This document shows, one piece after another, positions 7,198 through 14,713 of a stretch of 22,767 nucleotides of DNA. How positions within the stretch are numbered: the stretch's first letter is position 1; the number at the start of each line of letters is the position of its first letter. The DNA lies in the NCBI GenBank assembly GCA_964535155.1, contig CAZHSR010000011.1:1-22767 (forward strand), in the 5' to 3' direction. The notes below the pieces were generated by a model that was given only the letters and a program-made list of their open reading frames with translations, searched no databases and was not told the origin of the DNA. A program made the position numbers and the translations under genes. The stretch is from JAGPFW01 sp964535155 (GTDB lineage: Bacteria > Patescibacteriota > WWE3 > UBA101185 > UBA10185).

Positions 7198-7958
7198 TGT
7201 TTAAAGAATATTTTAAAGGGAAAAAAGCAATTTTAATGGACTTAGACGGGACAATAGTTAATTCCCATTTAATTTGGAATTTAGCTTGTGAAGAAGTCGC
7301 AAAGAATTTAGGGTTTACTTGGCGAGGAATAAACTTTTTTTCCGAACCTTCCTTAACAAAGATCTGGTCTTCTTATTTAGACTTTACTGGGGAGGACTAC
7401 GGTGTGCCAGTTGAAACTCTGGTGATGCAAACAAAGGATAAGTTTATTACTAAGATTATGCAGTTACCTCCCGAAGATATTATGAAAGAAGGTTTTTGGA
7501 CTTTTATAAACGAAGTTAAAAATGTTCGTCAGATGCAGGTTGGCTTGGTAACTAACTCGGATAGGGATGTGGCAGAAAAAGTTTTAAATCATTGTGGAAT
7601 TAGTAAAGTTTTTGCTGTAAAAGTTTTTGGTGATGATGTAAAAAAGAAAAAGCCAGATCCAGATATTTATAAGAAAGCTATAAAGGAATTAGGTTTAAAA
7701 TCAAGTGAAATTTTATGTTTTGAAGATTCTCCTTTGGGAATAAAATCAGCCAAAAAGGCAGGACTTGATGTGATAGTTTTTATGAATCGGCTTTATTCGG
7801 AAAAAGAATATTCCTCGGATGCTCTTATTGTTGATGATTTCACTGCTTTTATGGGAAATTTCGATAAGACGCCAAAGGAATTTGTGGAAGCGCAATTGCT
7901 TGTCCCTGAGAATACGCCCTTGGCTTCTAATGAGTCCTTAAATTCTGGGGAACAATAG
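7197..7958 (+). CDS. HAD-superfamily hydrolase (phosphatase/phosphoglucomutase-like)
   Basis: A 253-aa protein with all four HAD motifs. Motif I is LMDLDGTI (nucleophile D15, acid/base D17). Motif II is LVTNSD. Motif III is the Lys of KKKKPDPDIY. Motif IV is FEDSPLGIKSAKKAG. The helical cap inserted after motif I (residues ~25-85) makes it a subfamily I enzyme like beta-phosphoglucomutase or small phosphatases (GPH type). The substrate cannot be read from the sequence. The last ~35 residues form a Ser/Asn/Glu-rich tail beyond the usual fold. It is translationally coupled to the 56-aa membrane protein upstream. Confidence 0.85.
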   Translation: MFKEYFKGKKAILMDLDGTIVNSHLIWNLACEEVAKNLGFTWRGINFFSEPSLTKIWSSYLDFTGEDYGVPVETLVMQTKDKFITKIMQLPPEDIMKEGFWTFINEVKNVRQMQVGLVTNSDRDVAEKVLNHCGISKVFAVKVFGDDVKKKKPDPDIYKKAIKELGLKSSEILCFEDSPLGIKSAKKAGLDVIVFMNRLYSEKEYSSDALIVDDFTAFMGNFDKTPKEFVEAQLLVPENTPLASNESLNSGEQ

Positions 7959-7980
7959 ATTTTTGTGATTAGGACAAAAA

Positions 7981-8112
7981 TTACTTCTTCAATATGAATT
8001 TATTTATAAGTAGAAAAATTATATAAGCAGTAATAAACGAAGCTCCCAATAACAAAAGGAACTGCCAAAAGTTAAGTACATACATTTCTTCCACACTCTC
8101 TATGTTATTCAT
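7981..8112 (-). CDS. Tiny membrane protein, 43 aa
   Basis: The ORF begins MNNIESVEEMYVLNFW, continues through one hydrophobic helix (FLLLLGASFITAYIIFLLI) and ends NKFILKK. The positive C-terminus suggests N-out/C-in orientation. Its ATG overlaps the last 8 nt of the preceding 36-aa ORF, which argues for a real, co-translated gene. It ends 22 nt from the convergent HAD gene. No homology is recognised. Confidence 0.5.
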   Translation of the reverse strand: MNNIESVEEMYVLNFWQFLLLLGASFITAYIIFLLINKFILKK

Positions 8113-8215
8113 TTCTACCTGCAAGAACAGAAACTAGTACAGATGTAAAGAATGCTACAAAAAAAGCATATAAGGCGATCATTCCTGTGTCTCCTGTGGT
8201 GATAGTAAAGTTCAT
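8105..8215 (-). CDS. Tiny membrane protein, 36 aa
   Basis: The ORF starts MNFTITTGDTGMIALYAFF and continues with one membrane helix (to VLVSVL) and a short AGRNE tail. The start at 8215 has a perfect TATAAT ending 6 nt upstream, and its ATG overlaps the TGA of the ORF before it (ATGA). A longer TTG-started frame reaching 8335 exists but would overlap that upstream ORF out of frame, so it is not used. It is the middle of a three-gene run of tiny membrane proteins. Function unknown. Confidence 0.5.
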   Translation of the reverse strand: MNFTITTGDTGMIALYAFFVAFFTSVLVSVLAGRNE

Positions 8216-8409
8216 CTTTCTATTATACCTTCTAATCTTAAAGAAATAATCCAAAGCGAAAATGTTGAAAAAATTCCTACTAGTAGAAAGCCAGTGACTT
8301 TGCCTAATACTAGGTAAGGTAAAACAATGCTTCAAAGGAAGACTTGCCCAGCATTATCCAAAATATTTGCCACCCTATTTATTTGTTGGGGATTGTGAGT
8401 CTTGAGCAT
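8212..8409 (-). pseudogene. Small two-helix membrane ORF interrupted by an in-frame UGA
   Basis: From ATG 8409 the frame gives 25 codons (MLKTHNPQQINRVANILD, then NAGQVFL), a TGA at 8332-8334, then 39 more sense codons with two hydrophobic stretches (SIVLPYLVLG, GFLLVGIFSTFSLWIISL). It ends in TGA overlapping the next ATG. The second half has no start codon of its own, while the first half has a strong promoter, and both halves read as one two-helix membrane protein of ~65 aa. UGA is a stop elsewhere here, so this is a nonsense mutation, a sequencing error, or readthrough/recoding. Gly or Arg (GGA/CGA) would be single-base alternatives. Confidence 0.5.
8222..8227 (-). promoter_or_regulatory. 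-10 box for the 36-aa ORF
   Basis: TATAAT on the minus strand, 6 nt before ATG 8215. It lies inside the 3' end of the upstream ORF, so it may be an internal promoter or a chance match. Confidence 0.4.
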
Positions 8410-8416
8410 TACAATC

Positions 8417-8446
8417 AGTATAGATTAATTCAAATAATAATGTTAA
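8417..8446 (-). promoter_or_regulatory. Promoter of the tiny-ORF operon
   Basis: TTAACA (complement of 8441-8446), an 18-nt spacer and TATACT (complement of 8417-8422), ending 7 nt before ATG 8409. It fits the leaderless pattern and is the main reason to accept the interrupted ORF as a gene start. Confidence 0.6.
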
Positions 8447-8483
8447 GCATTTGGGTGTTTCCCGTGTTACCTTAAGCTTCTTC

Positions 8484-8492
8484 TGATATAAT
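8484..8492 (+). promoter_or_regulatory. Extended -10 promoter of miaB-miaA
   Basis: TGA directly followed by TATAAT (8487-8492), with 6 nt to the GTG start at 8499. It diverges from the tiny-ORF promoter. Confidence 0.65.
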
Positions 8493-8498
8493 GCCCTT

Positions 8499-9647
8499 GT
8501 GAAAAGATATTCTCCTAAAACTTATTTTATTGAAACCTATGGTTGTCAGGCCAATGAATCTGATTCCGAAAAATTGAGTAATATTTTGGACTCACTGGGG
8601 ATGGAGTCAATTACAACTGCTCAAGATGCGGATATTTACATTATAAATTCCTGCTCAGTTAGGCAAAAAAGTGAAGACAAAGTTTATGGATTAGCTAGGA
8701 CTCTTGTAAAATCTGAAAATATGCCTTTTGTGATTTTGGCGGGTTGCATGGTTGGCTCTGTAAAAGGGGATAGAACCAGGTATTCCTTTGATGAGCTACA
8801 GAATCGCACTCTTTGGGTTGATTTATATTTATCTCCCGAAGAGATTTTATTGTTGCCAAATTATTTGGAGGAGATGGGGATTTTGACCCTTTCTAATGGG
8901 GAAAATTACCCTCAAGAAAATGTATTTACATCCAAAACAGGATTTGTGAATATTTCTTATGGTTGTGACAACTTTTGCTCCTATTGTGTTGTTCCTTATG
9001 CCAGAGGAAAAGAAATTTCCCGTTCCAAAGACGAGATTTTTGCCGAAATCAATTCGCTATTGGCTCAGGATATAACAAAAATAACTTTATGTGGGCAAAA
9101 TGTAAATTCATGGGGACTTTCGGTGGGGGAGAAGCAAAAAATAAGAATTGGAAGTAACACAAAATTGCCATTTGCGGATCTTCTAAGAGAGGTTTGTGCT
9201 TTAGATAAAGTAGAAAGAGTAACTTTTTTATCTTCAAATCCGTTTGACTTTACACAGGATTTAGTTGATGCAGTAGGAAATAGTAAGGTTGACAACTATT
9301 TACATATAGCAGTCCAGTCTGGAAATAACGACATCTTATCTAGGATGAACCGAAGACACACCGTTGAGGAATTTATGGACTTAATTTCGCGAATTAAAAA
9401 AGTGAAGCCAAATTTAGAATTGGGAACTGACATAATTGTTGGATTTCCAGGAGAAACAGAAAATCAGTTTATGGATACTGTGCGGTTATTTCAGACAGTA
9501 AAATTTAATGTTGCTTTTATAGCAATGTATTCTCCCCGAAAAGGGACAATGGCTGACAAACTGTATCAGGATGATGTGCTTCTAGTAGAAAAAAGAAGAA
9601 GGCATTCTTATTTAACAAAAGCGTGGAGGGAAACTTTAAAGAAATGA
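8499..9647 (+). CDS. miaB: MiaB-type tRNA methylthiotransferase lacking the TRAM domain
   Basis: A 382-aa radical-SAM enzyme that adds the 2-methylthio group to i6A37 of tRNA, the step after MiaA. The N-terminal UPF0004 domain has its three cluster cysteines (C16 in YGCQANESDSEK, C52 in NSCSVRQKSEDKVYG, C83 in LAGCM). The radical-SAM CxxxCxxC is C156/C160/C163 in YGCDNFCSYCVVPYARG, followed by LCGQNVNSWG and DIIVGFPGET. Usual MiaB proteins are ~440-475 aa and end in a TRAM RNA-binding domain; here the protein stops right after the radical-SAM barrel (YSPRKGTMADK, then a basic helix). The GTG start is fixed by the extended -10 box 6 nt upstream. Its TGA overlaps the miaA ATG. Confidence 0.92.
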   Translation: MKRYSPKTYFIETYGCQANESDSEKLSNILDSLGMESITTAQDADIYIINSCSVRQKSEDKVYGLARTLVKSENMPFVILAGCMVGSVKGDRTRYSFDELQNRTLWVDLYLSPEEILLLPNYLEEMGILTLSNGENYPQENVFTSKTGFVNISYGCDNFCSYCVVPYARGKEISRSKDEIFAEINSLLAQDITKITLCGQNVNSWGLSVGEKQKIRIGSNTKLPFADLLREVCALDKVERVTFLSSNPFDFTQDLVDAVGNSKVDNYLHIAVQSGNNDILSRMNRRHTVEEFMDLISRIKKVKPNLELGTDIIVGFPGETENQFMDTVRLFQTVKFNVAFIAMYSPRKGTMADKLYQDDVLLVEKRRRHSYLTKAWRETLKK

Positions 9648-10579
9648 AAATCCCTGTCATTTTAGGACCAACCTCCACTGGAAAAACTGGCCTGGCATTG
9701 GAATTGTGCCAGGAATTTAATGGAGAGATTATTTCGGCTGATTCTAGGCAGGTATATAAACACATGGATGTTGGAACTGGAAAAATGCCTGCAAATGCCT
9801 CCACAGAAATAAAGAAGTCGGACAAAGTTTGGGAAATTGCGGGGATAAATATATGGGGATATGACATAGTATGTCCGGGGGAGTACTTTTCAGCATATGA
9901 TTTTGCACTTCTTGCTTTAGAGAAAGCCAGAAACACCCTTTTGACTGGAAAAATGCCTTTTTTGGTGGGAGGGACTGGCCTGTATATAGATTTTTTTACT
10001 GGAAAAATACAAGGAAATTCCTTGCCACCAGATTTTAAATATAGAAATGAGTTGGAAAATGAGACCTTAGAGAAATTGCAAAAACTAATGATGTCGTTAA
10101 ATCTAGGGGTAAATGAATCTGATTTTCAGAACAAGCAAAGACTGGTTAGAATTATAGAACGCAACAACAACTCCACCGAAAAAAAATCTACCACTCCCCT
10201 ACCCTATCTCCAAAATGCAGAATATATATTTATTGGTTTAACTGCTCCCCGCGAATTTCTATATAAAAGAGCTGATTTGTGGGTGGATTCAATTTGGCAG
10301 CAAGACAAAATCTTGGAAGAAGTTCAAACCCTTATTGCCCTTGGATTTTCAGATACCCCCCAACTTAACGGATTCATTTACAAAGACGCCCAAGACTTTT
10401 TACAAGGCCCCCTAACAAGAGAAGAAGCCATTCAAAAAACCAAATTTGCAACACATGCTTATATTAGAAGACAACAAACTTATTTTAAGAAAAATCCCGA
10501 AATAAATTGGTTTGATATTTCTCAAGACAATTGGATGGAAAACATTTATAATTTGTTTAAAGATGTTGAATTTCAATAA
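9644..10579 (+). CDS. miaA: tRNA dimethylallyltransferase MiaA
   Basis: A 311-aa enzyme that transfers a dimethylallyl group to A37 of UNN-reading tRNAs, producing i6A for MiaB. The P-loop GPTSTGKT is at residues 8-15, SADSRQVYKHMDVGTGK (catalytic Asp33, Gln36) follows, and LVGGTGLYIDF is near residue 105. The C-terminal part includes FIYKDAQDFLQG and ATHAYIRRQQTYFKK. The length is normal. I chose ATG 9644, which overlaps the miaB stop as ATGA, rather than the GTG at 9623 that lies wholly inside miaB. A GGAGGG stands 13 nt upstream, a little far to be a strong ribosome site. Confidence 0.93.
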   Translation: MKIPVILGPTSTGKTGLALELCQEFNGEIISADSRQVYKHMDVGTGKMPANASTEIKKSDKVWEIAGINIWGYDIVCPGEYFSAYDFALLALEKARNTLLTGKMPFLVGGTGLYIDFFTGKIQGNSLPPDFKYRNELENETLEKLQKLMMSLNLGVNESDFQNKQRLVRIIERNNNSTEKKSTTPLPYLQNAEYIFIGLTAPREFLYKRADLWVDSIWQQDKILEEVQTLIALGFSDTPQLNGFIYKDAQDFLQGPLTREEAIQKTKFATHAYIRRQQTYFKKNPEINWFDISQDNWMENIYNLFKDVEFQ

Positions 10580-11576
10580 ACAAGTCGTTATATCCGTTAA
10601 AACTATTTTCATTACCCTAGCCATTTTGGCGGGTGCTTATGTGGTTTATGAATTGCGTGGAATTTTTGGATTAATCTTTGTCTCCTTACTAATAGCAATT
10701 TCCATGGAGTCGGCAATAAAAAGTATTATGTGCATGACCTTTATGAATAAGCCCCTTTCCAGAGGTTTTGCTGTAATTTTAAGTTACCTTTTGCTCTTAC
10801 TGGTCTTTGTAACCTTCTTTTTGGTGGCAGCTCCAATGGTTGTAAAAGAATCTCAAAAACTAGTTACAAACTTTTCCTTTTTCTTAACCAACTTGGAAAT
10901 AAATGGTGAAAGCCTTTTTGAGTCTTTAAGTTTCTTGGATGTTTTAGGAGATACTTTAAAGCCGGGGAATATCGGAAGTGTTTTATCTAGCTCTATTTCA
11001 GTTTTGTCCCGACTAGTCACATTAGTAGTTCTAGCAATTTATATGTCTTCTGATTGGCCCAATTTAAAGAACCGATTTATTGGTCTTTTCCCAAAGGACA
11101 AAGAAAAAGAGCTAAAAGAGCTTATGTATTCTGTGGAGATTCATGTGGGAACTTGGATAAAAGGTCAATTAACAGTTATGTTTGCAGTAGGTTTCTTGGG
11201 ATTTATAGGTCTTTCCATAGCAGGAGTTAATTATGCTTTGGCTCTTGGGTTTATTTCTGGAATGTTGGAGATAGTGCCAATTTTAGGTCCCCTGTTTTCT
11301 ACAATAATTGCCACTGGAGTAGGTTTTTCTCAATCGCCTACTAAAGGTTTAATATCCTTCTTAATATTTTTGGCAATTCAGCAGGTAGAAAGCAACTTTG
11401 TAACGCCAAAAGTAATGCAAAAGTTCTCTGGATTTAGCCCCCTAATAATACTTATTGCTTTAATGATAGGACATGAATTCTTTGGATTGCCAGGGGCAAT
11501 TTTGGCTATTCCAGTGACTATGATCTTGGGTATTTTTTACAGGAGGTATGTGCATTTTAATAAAGACTTGAATTAG
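10563..11576 (+). CDS. AI-2E family transporter (TerC/PerM-like permease)
   Basis: A 337-aa polytopic protein of the AI-2E/PerM family (UPF0118). Hydrophobic helices lie at ~10-65 and ~75-100, then a soluble middle, then helices from ~200 to the end. Family signatures are EIVPILGPLFSTI, QQVESNFVTPKVM and GHEFFGLPGAILAIPV. Members are linked to export of small molecules or to ion antiport, and the substrate here is unknown. The frame is open back to 10512, but ATG 10563 gives the typical N-terminus and a 17-nt overlap with miaA, which suggests coupled expression with miaB-miaA. Confidence 0.85.
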   Translation: MLNFNKQVVISVKTIFITLAILAGAYVVYELRGIFGLIFVSLLIAISMESAIKSIMCMTFMNKPLSRGFAVILSYLLLLLVFVTFFLVAAPMVVKESQKLVTNFSFFLTNLEINGESLFESLSFLDVLGDTLKPGNIGSVLSSSISVLSRLVTLVVLAIYMSSDWPNLKNRFIGLFPKDKEKELKELMYSVEIHVGTWIKGQLTVMFAVGFLGFIGLSIAGVNYALALGFISGMLEIVPILGPLFSTIIATGVGFSQSPTKGLISFLIFLAIQQVESNFVTPKVMQKFSGFSPLIILIALMIGHEFFGLPGAILAIPVTMILGIFYRRYVHFNKDLN

Positions 11577-11636
11577 AAAGTTGAAACGGAGAGGGATTTA
11601 GTAATGCTCAAAGTTTTCATAATGTTTTAGATATTT

Positions 11637-12104
11637 ATGACTCATTTGCAAAATATTTACAGTTATCTGGAAAAAGCTATAGAATTGTCGAGAGAATCCC
11701 TGGAGAAGGGAAGGTTCCCCGCTGGTGCTGTACTAGTAAGAGACGGAGAAGTTATTGGGACAGGGATAAGTGGTTTATATCCTCACATTCATATTCATGC
11801 AGAAACAGGTTTAATAGATGATGCTATGAAAAGATACAATCAACAGCTTGAGGGATTTGAGTTATTCACATCCATGGAACCTTGTATGATGTGTTTGGGG
11901 AAAGCGTATTGGTCAGGAATTAGAAAAATAACTTATGTTCTTGCAAAAGAGGATGTGAATCAGGATTTAGCTTACGAGACAAAACTATCAACTTTTGAAA
12001 TTACTTCAAAATTAAATGGGGGGATGATTTTAGTTCAAGATAAGACTTTATTTGATGAAGCTTTGGAAATTTATAGGCAATGGGAGGTTGAAGTAAAAGG
12101 ATGA
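11637..12104 (+). CDS. Zinc-dependent nucleoside/base deaminase
   Basis: A 155-aa member of the cytidine/deoxycytidylate deaminase superfamily. The zinc ligands and proton shuttle are H54-A-E56 (HIHAETGLIDDA) and P82-C83-M-M-C86 (SMEPCMMCLGKA). The core FPAGAVLVRDGEVIGTG comes before these. It could act on guanine, cytosine or a nucleoside. It lacks the clear substrate motifs of TadA (the tRNA adenosine deaminase), and the C-terminal DEALEIYRQW resembles guanine-deaminase-type proteins. No Shine-Dalgarno is seen; a CATAAT ends 12 nt upstream. It overlaps the next gene by ATGA, so the two are probably co-expressed. Confidence 0.82.
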   Translation: MTHLQNIYSYLEKAIELSRESLEKGRFPAGAVLVRDGEVIGTGISGLYPHIHIHAETGLIDDAMKRYNQQLEGFELFTSMEPCMMCLGKAYWSGIRKITYVLAKEDVNQDLAYETKLSTFEITSKLNGGMILVQDKTLFDEALEIYRQWEVEVKG

Positions 12105-12724
12105 AAATAATCTATAGAGGCGGTTACCAGACGGAAAATGCAGAGACATCTTTATTCTATGAATATGCAGGTCAGATCAAGAAATATATTAGCGAAGGAA
12201 AGAATGTTGTCTATGTTACTTTTGCAAAACCTAATAATTATTACGATTCCCGAATTATTGAGAGTCTTGGGTTTATGCCTCAAGTGATTGATACCAATAT
12301 TAGTAAGGGGGTTGATTGGAGTAAATTCGATTTGATTATCATACCAGGAGGGGAGACCGAAGTACTTAAAAAAGCCTTGATAGAGTGGGGCTTTGAAATA
12401 AACAAACTAAACCCTGAAGTTGTTATTATAGGTGATAGTGCGGGTGCTTATGTATTATCAAAATATTATTTTGGTAAGAAACAAGATAATAAAGGTGGTT
12501 TGGAATATTTTATTCTAGAAGGACTGAATGCGGGATCCAATTTATTGACCGTTGCTCACATAGATAACCCAAAACATGTCGACCAAGAAAAACTTATGGA
12601 GGCACAAGGATTTTCCGAGAAGCTAGGTACATCTTTGTTGTTATTAAAGGAGAACGAGGCAAAGCTGTTGGAAGATGGGGGCATGCCCCAGGATTTTTCG
12701 ATTGACGAAGTTCTGAATGTTTAA
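12101..12724 (+). CDS. Peptidase E-like (family S51) class I glutamine amidotransferase-fold protein
   Basis: A 207-aa protein with the S51 layout. DLIIIPGGETEVL (residues ~77-89, like the GGGNT of peptidase E) is followed by the nucleophile elbow VVIIGDSAGAYVLS with S113 in G-x-S-A-G. A likely catalytic His is H143 in TVAHIDNP. Peptidase E hydrolyses Asp-Xaa dipeptides, and related cyanophycinases cleave beta-Asp-Arg. The exact substrate is not clear. It starts inside the deaminase stop (ATGA overlap). Its 3' end lies 32 nt from the 3' end of the convergent RNase P RNA gene, with no obvious terminator between. Confidence 0.78.
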   Translation: MKIIYRGGYQTENAETSLFYEYAGQIKKYISEGKNVVYVTFAKPNNYYDSRIIESLGFMPQVIDTNISKGVDWSKFDLIIIPGGETEVLKKALIEWGFEINKLNPEVVIIGDSAGAYVLSKYYFGKKQDNKGGLEYFILEGLNAGSNLLTVAHIDNPKHVDQEKLMEAQGFSEKLGTSLLLLKENEAKLLEDGGMPQDFSIDEVLNV

Positions 12725-12756
12725 GTAGCCTCAGGTCGTTGTATTAGTCCTTTTTT

Positions 12757-13111
12757 GCAGGAAACCATAAGCCGGATTCTGTTTTATGTGATCATCTATC
12801 TGTGCTCCATCTTTACACCTCGCCGGGTCAGCTCAAACGGTGCCTTCGTGGATTGCTGCAGGTGGGATTGCCCGTTTCACTCTTTTGCCATATTCAAAGA
12901 TTTTACCCAAAGAATTTAGGTAAAAGCTCGTCTCTGTTGCTCTCAAAGGATGTTAATTCACCCTCTGTTTCCGCAAAGTTTCCTCTTTGGAACACCAGCG
13001 TTTATGTATTATCGTCGGGGGTTGCCCTCCGTCCCTTACCCTATGCAGTCCGGACTTTCCTCTCTTCCAGTTTCTAAAAGACACTAGAAGAGCGATCACA
13101 TGGTTTCCTGC
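12757..13111 (-). ncRNA. rnpB: RNase P RNA (bacterial type A-like)
   Basis: The catalytic RNA that trims tRNA 5' leaders. Conserved region I, GAGGAAAGTCCGGACT, is at 13062-13047. The 3' signature ACAGAATCCGGCTTA is at 12782-12768. GTGAAACGG lies in the specificity domain. The ends form P1: GCAGGAAACCAT pairs with ATGGTTTCCTGC for 12 bp, which fixes the boundaries. TGTGATC just inside pairs with GATCACA near the 3' end as P2. P3 can form from TCTTC and GAAGA. The length, ~355 nt, is within the normal bacterial range. The short reading frames in this interval are not genes. TATAAT lies 7 nt before the 5' end. Confidence 0.95.
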
Positions 13112-13117
13112 AACAGC

Positions 13118-13146
13118 AATTATACCATCATAATCTGTGTTATCAT
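13118..13146. promoter_or_regulatory. Interlocked rnpB / mltG divergent promoters
   Basis: The rnpB -10 TATAAT is the complement of 13119-13124, 7 nt before its 5' end. The mltG -10 TATCAT is 13141-13146, 6 nt before ATG 13153. At a 17-nt spacing each promoter's -35 position falls on the other's -10, so both occupy the same ~30 bp. No good -35 consensus is present for either. Confidence 0.5.
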
Positions 13147-13152
13147 ATTTAC

Positions 13153-14226
13153 ATGCCTGATCAATTAGACCCTTCAAAGTACCATGTACTTGATACTAAA
13201 AAGAAAAAAGCCATTTTTGCCCTAGTTTTAGCACTAGTTTTTTTGCTAATTCCTTTAATTGCTTTTTATTACAACTTTGCAATAAACCGGCCTGCTCAAA
13301 ACACAGAAAGGACTATTATTGAAGTAGAGTCTGGGCAAGGTGTGGCAGAAATTTCTCAGACTCTTTATGAAAAGGATTTAATAAATTCTCAGGGTTTATT
13401 TTTGTTTTATGCGACCATAAATAATTTAACTAGAAGTATTCAGGCAGGGGTATATTCTGTTCCTGCAGGAACTTCACTAAAAGATTTGGTGCCAATGTTA
13501 CAAAAAGGAACTAAAGATATAAGCATTACCTTTCTGGAAGGCTGGAGAATTGAGGAATTTGCGCTAGAGGCAAGTAATTCCCTAAAATTTATAAATTATG
13601 ATGATTTTGTTTTGCAAGCCTCTTCGTTGGAAGGGTATTTATTCCCAGATACTTACTTTGTTCGTTATGACACTACAACCGAGGATTTAATTAAACTTTT
13701 ATCCCGAACTTTTGAGGCAAAAACGGAAGAACTCTTTGAAGAGAGAAATGAGTTGAGTGCTAACCTTTTGGATGGGGAAGTGGCAATTTTGGCTTCTTTA
13801 GTAGAACGGGAAATTCATATTGCGGAGGATCGCCCTGTTGTAGCAGGAATTTTAATTAAAAGATTAAATCAAGGAATTCCTCTGGGAGTGGATGCCACAA
13901 ATCAATATTACATCCCTTTTTTGCGAGCAAAGTGTCCCGAAAGATCCTGGATAAAGTGTTTTACAAGGGAAGAGGCAATGGAAGTGGCTTGGTGGCCAAT
14001 AAATATTAGACAGTCGGAGCTAGAGTACGATTCTCCCTATAATACAAGGACTAATTTAGGATTGCCCCCAACACCAATTTCTAGTTTTGGGATTTTGGCT
14101 TTGGAAGCAGTTTTAAATCCAGTGGAGAGCGATTATTTATATTACATAAGCGATAAAACTGGCACTACAAGGTACGCAAGAACATTAGCTGAACATGAGG
14201 CAAATATACTTAAATATTTGCGTTAG
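13153..14226 (+). CDS. mltG: Endolytic murein transglycosylase MltG
   Basis: A 357-aa inner-membrane enzyme that cuts nascent peptidoglycan strands. A basic N-terminus comes before one membrane helix at ~20-42 (AIFALVLALVFLLIPLIAFY). A LysM-like stretch (VESGQGVAEISQTLYEK) and the YceG catalytic domain follow. The family signature ILASLVEREI gives catalytic Glu218, followed by PVVAGILIKRLNQGIPLGVDATNQYY and YNTRTNLGLPPTPIS. The insertion around LRAKCPERSWIKCF (two Cys, possibly a disulfide outside the membrane) is unusual. The start is supported by TATCAT ending 6 nt upstream. It overlaps the convergent gene by 17 nt. Confidence 0.9.
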   Translation: MPDQLDPSKYHVLDTKKKKAIFALVLALVFLLIPLIAFYYNFAINRPAQNTERTIIEVESGQGVAEISQTLYEKDLINSQGLFLFYATINNLTRSIQAGVYSVPAGTSLKDLVPMLQKGTKDISITFLEGWRIEEFALEASNSLKFINYDDFVLQASSLEGYLFPDTYFVRYDTTTEDLIKLLSRTFEAKTEELFEERNELSANLLDGEVAILASLVEREIHIAEDRPVVAGILIKRLNQGIPLGVDATNQYYIPFLRAKCPERSWIKCFTREEAMEVAWWPINIRQSELEYDSPYNTRTNLGLPPTPISSFGILALEAVLNPVESDYLYYISDKTGTTRYARTLAEHEANILKYLR

Positions 14227-14671
14227 GATTTTTAGAGTAAGTCCCAAATGAATCAATTAACGCCTCGCTGAGCATATCCTTTGTTACTAAAATCCCTTCA
14301 TCATTTAATGTACTTTCTTCCATTTCCATAGGGATTTTATATAAATTTGACATCATAAACCCGTAATAAAATGGCGTTGCAATCTTTTTGTACCAACAAA
14401 GCCACTTAATTTTAAATATTGTTTCATAACCCTTTTCGTTTTTTATTAAGATAATTTTATTTAACTTTAGACATCTTAATAAACAAGCCATGCAATATTC
14501 TTCATCTCTAATATTTAATCTCCTTTTTCTAAGCAGGAAATCCACAACATCCTTGTCAACAGGAATTGCTAATAAATGTCCCGACTTTTTACAAAAGAAA
14601 AAGGCTTTGTAAATAACTTTTTTCTTATGCGATTCAGGAACAACTGCTAAAAACTTGATTTTAGCACACAT
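14210..14671 (-). CDS. Hypothetical protein, 153 aa
   Basis: A soluble alpha/beta protein starting MCAKIKFLAVVPESHKKK. No membrane segment or catalytic motif is clear; a YCMACLLRC stretch (three Cys) and several Lys-rich helices are visible. I do not recognise the family. ATG 14671 is chosen because a TATGAT box ends exactly 7 nt upstream; the earlier ATG at 14683 lies inside that box. The 3' end overlaps mltG by 17 nt in the convergent orientation. Confidence 0.6.
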   Translation of the reverse strand: MCAKIKFLAVVPESHKKKVIYKAFFFCKKSGHLLAIPVDKDVVDFLLRKRRLNIRDEEYCMACLLRCLKLNKIILIKNEKGYETIFKIKWLCWYKKIATPFYYGFMMSNLYKIPMEMEESTLNDEGILVTKDMLSEALIDSFGTYSKNPNANI

Positions 14672-14678
14672 AATAATA

Positions 14679-14684
14679 ATCATA
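14679..14684 (-). promoter_or_regulatory. -10 box deciding the start of the 153-aa gene
   Basis: TATGAT on the minus strand, 7 nt before ATG 14671. It contains the alternative ATG at 14683, which therefore cannot be in a transcript from this promoter. Confidence 0.4.
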
Positions 14685-14713
14685 GTACGAGAGTATTAAA
14701 ATTGTATTAAAAA

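Noticed and set aside
8332..8334. Genome-wide UGA recoding (Gly) as in Gracilibacteria/Absconditabacteria
   Set aside because: miaB and the deaminase gene terminate at TGA in overlapping ATGA junctions, and all long genes are free of in-frame TGA.
8216..8335. N-terminal extension of the 36-aa ORF from a TTG
   Set aside because: It would overlap the two-helix ORF out of frame, while a -10 box and ATGA overlap support ATG 8215.
9049..9295. Minus-strand frames inside miaB
   Set aside because: Shadows of a clearly coding gene with intact radical-SAM motifs.
12802..13177. Open frames on both strands between the peptidase gene and mltG
   Set aside because: They lie in the RNase P RNA gene or its promoter; the conserved RNA motifs and P1/P2 pairing explain the sequence.
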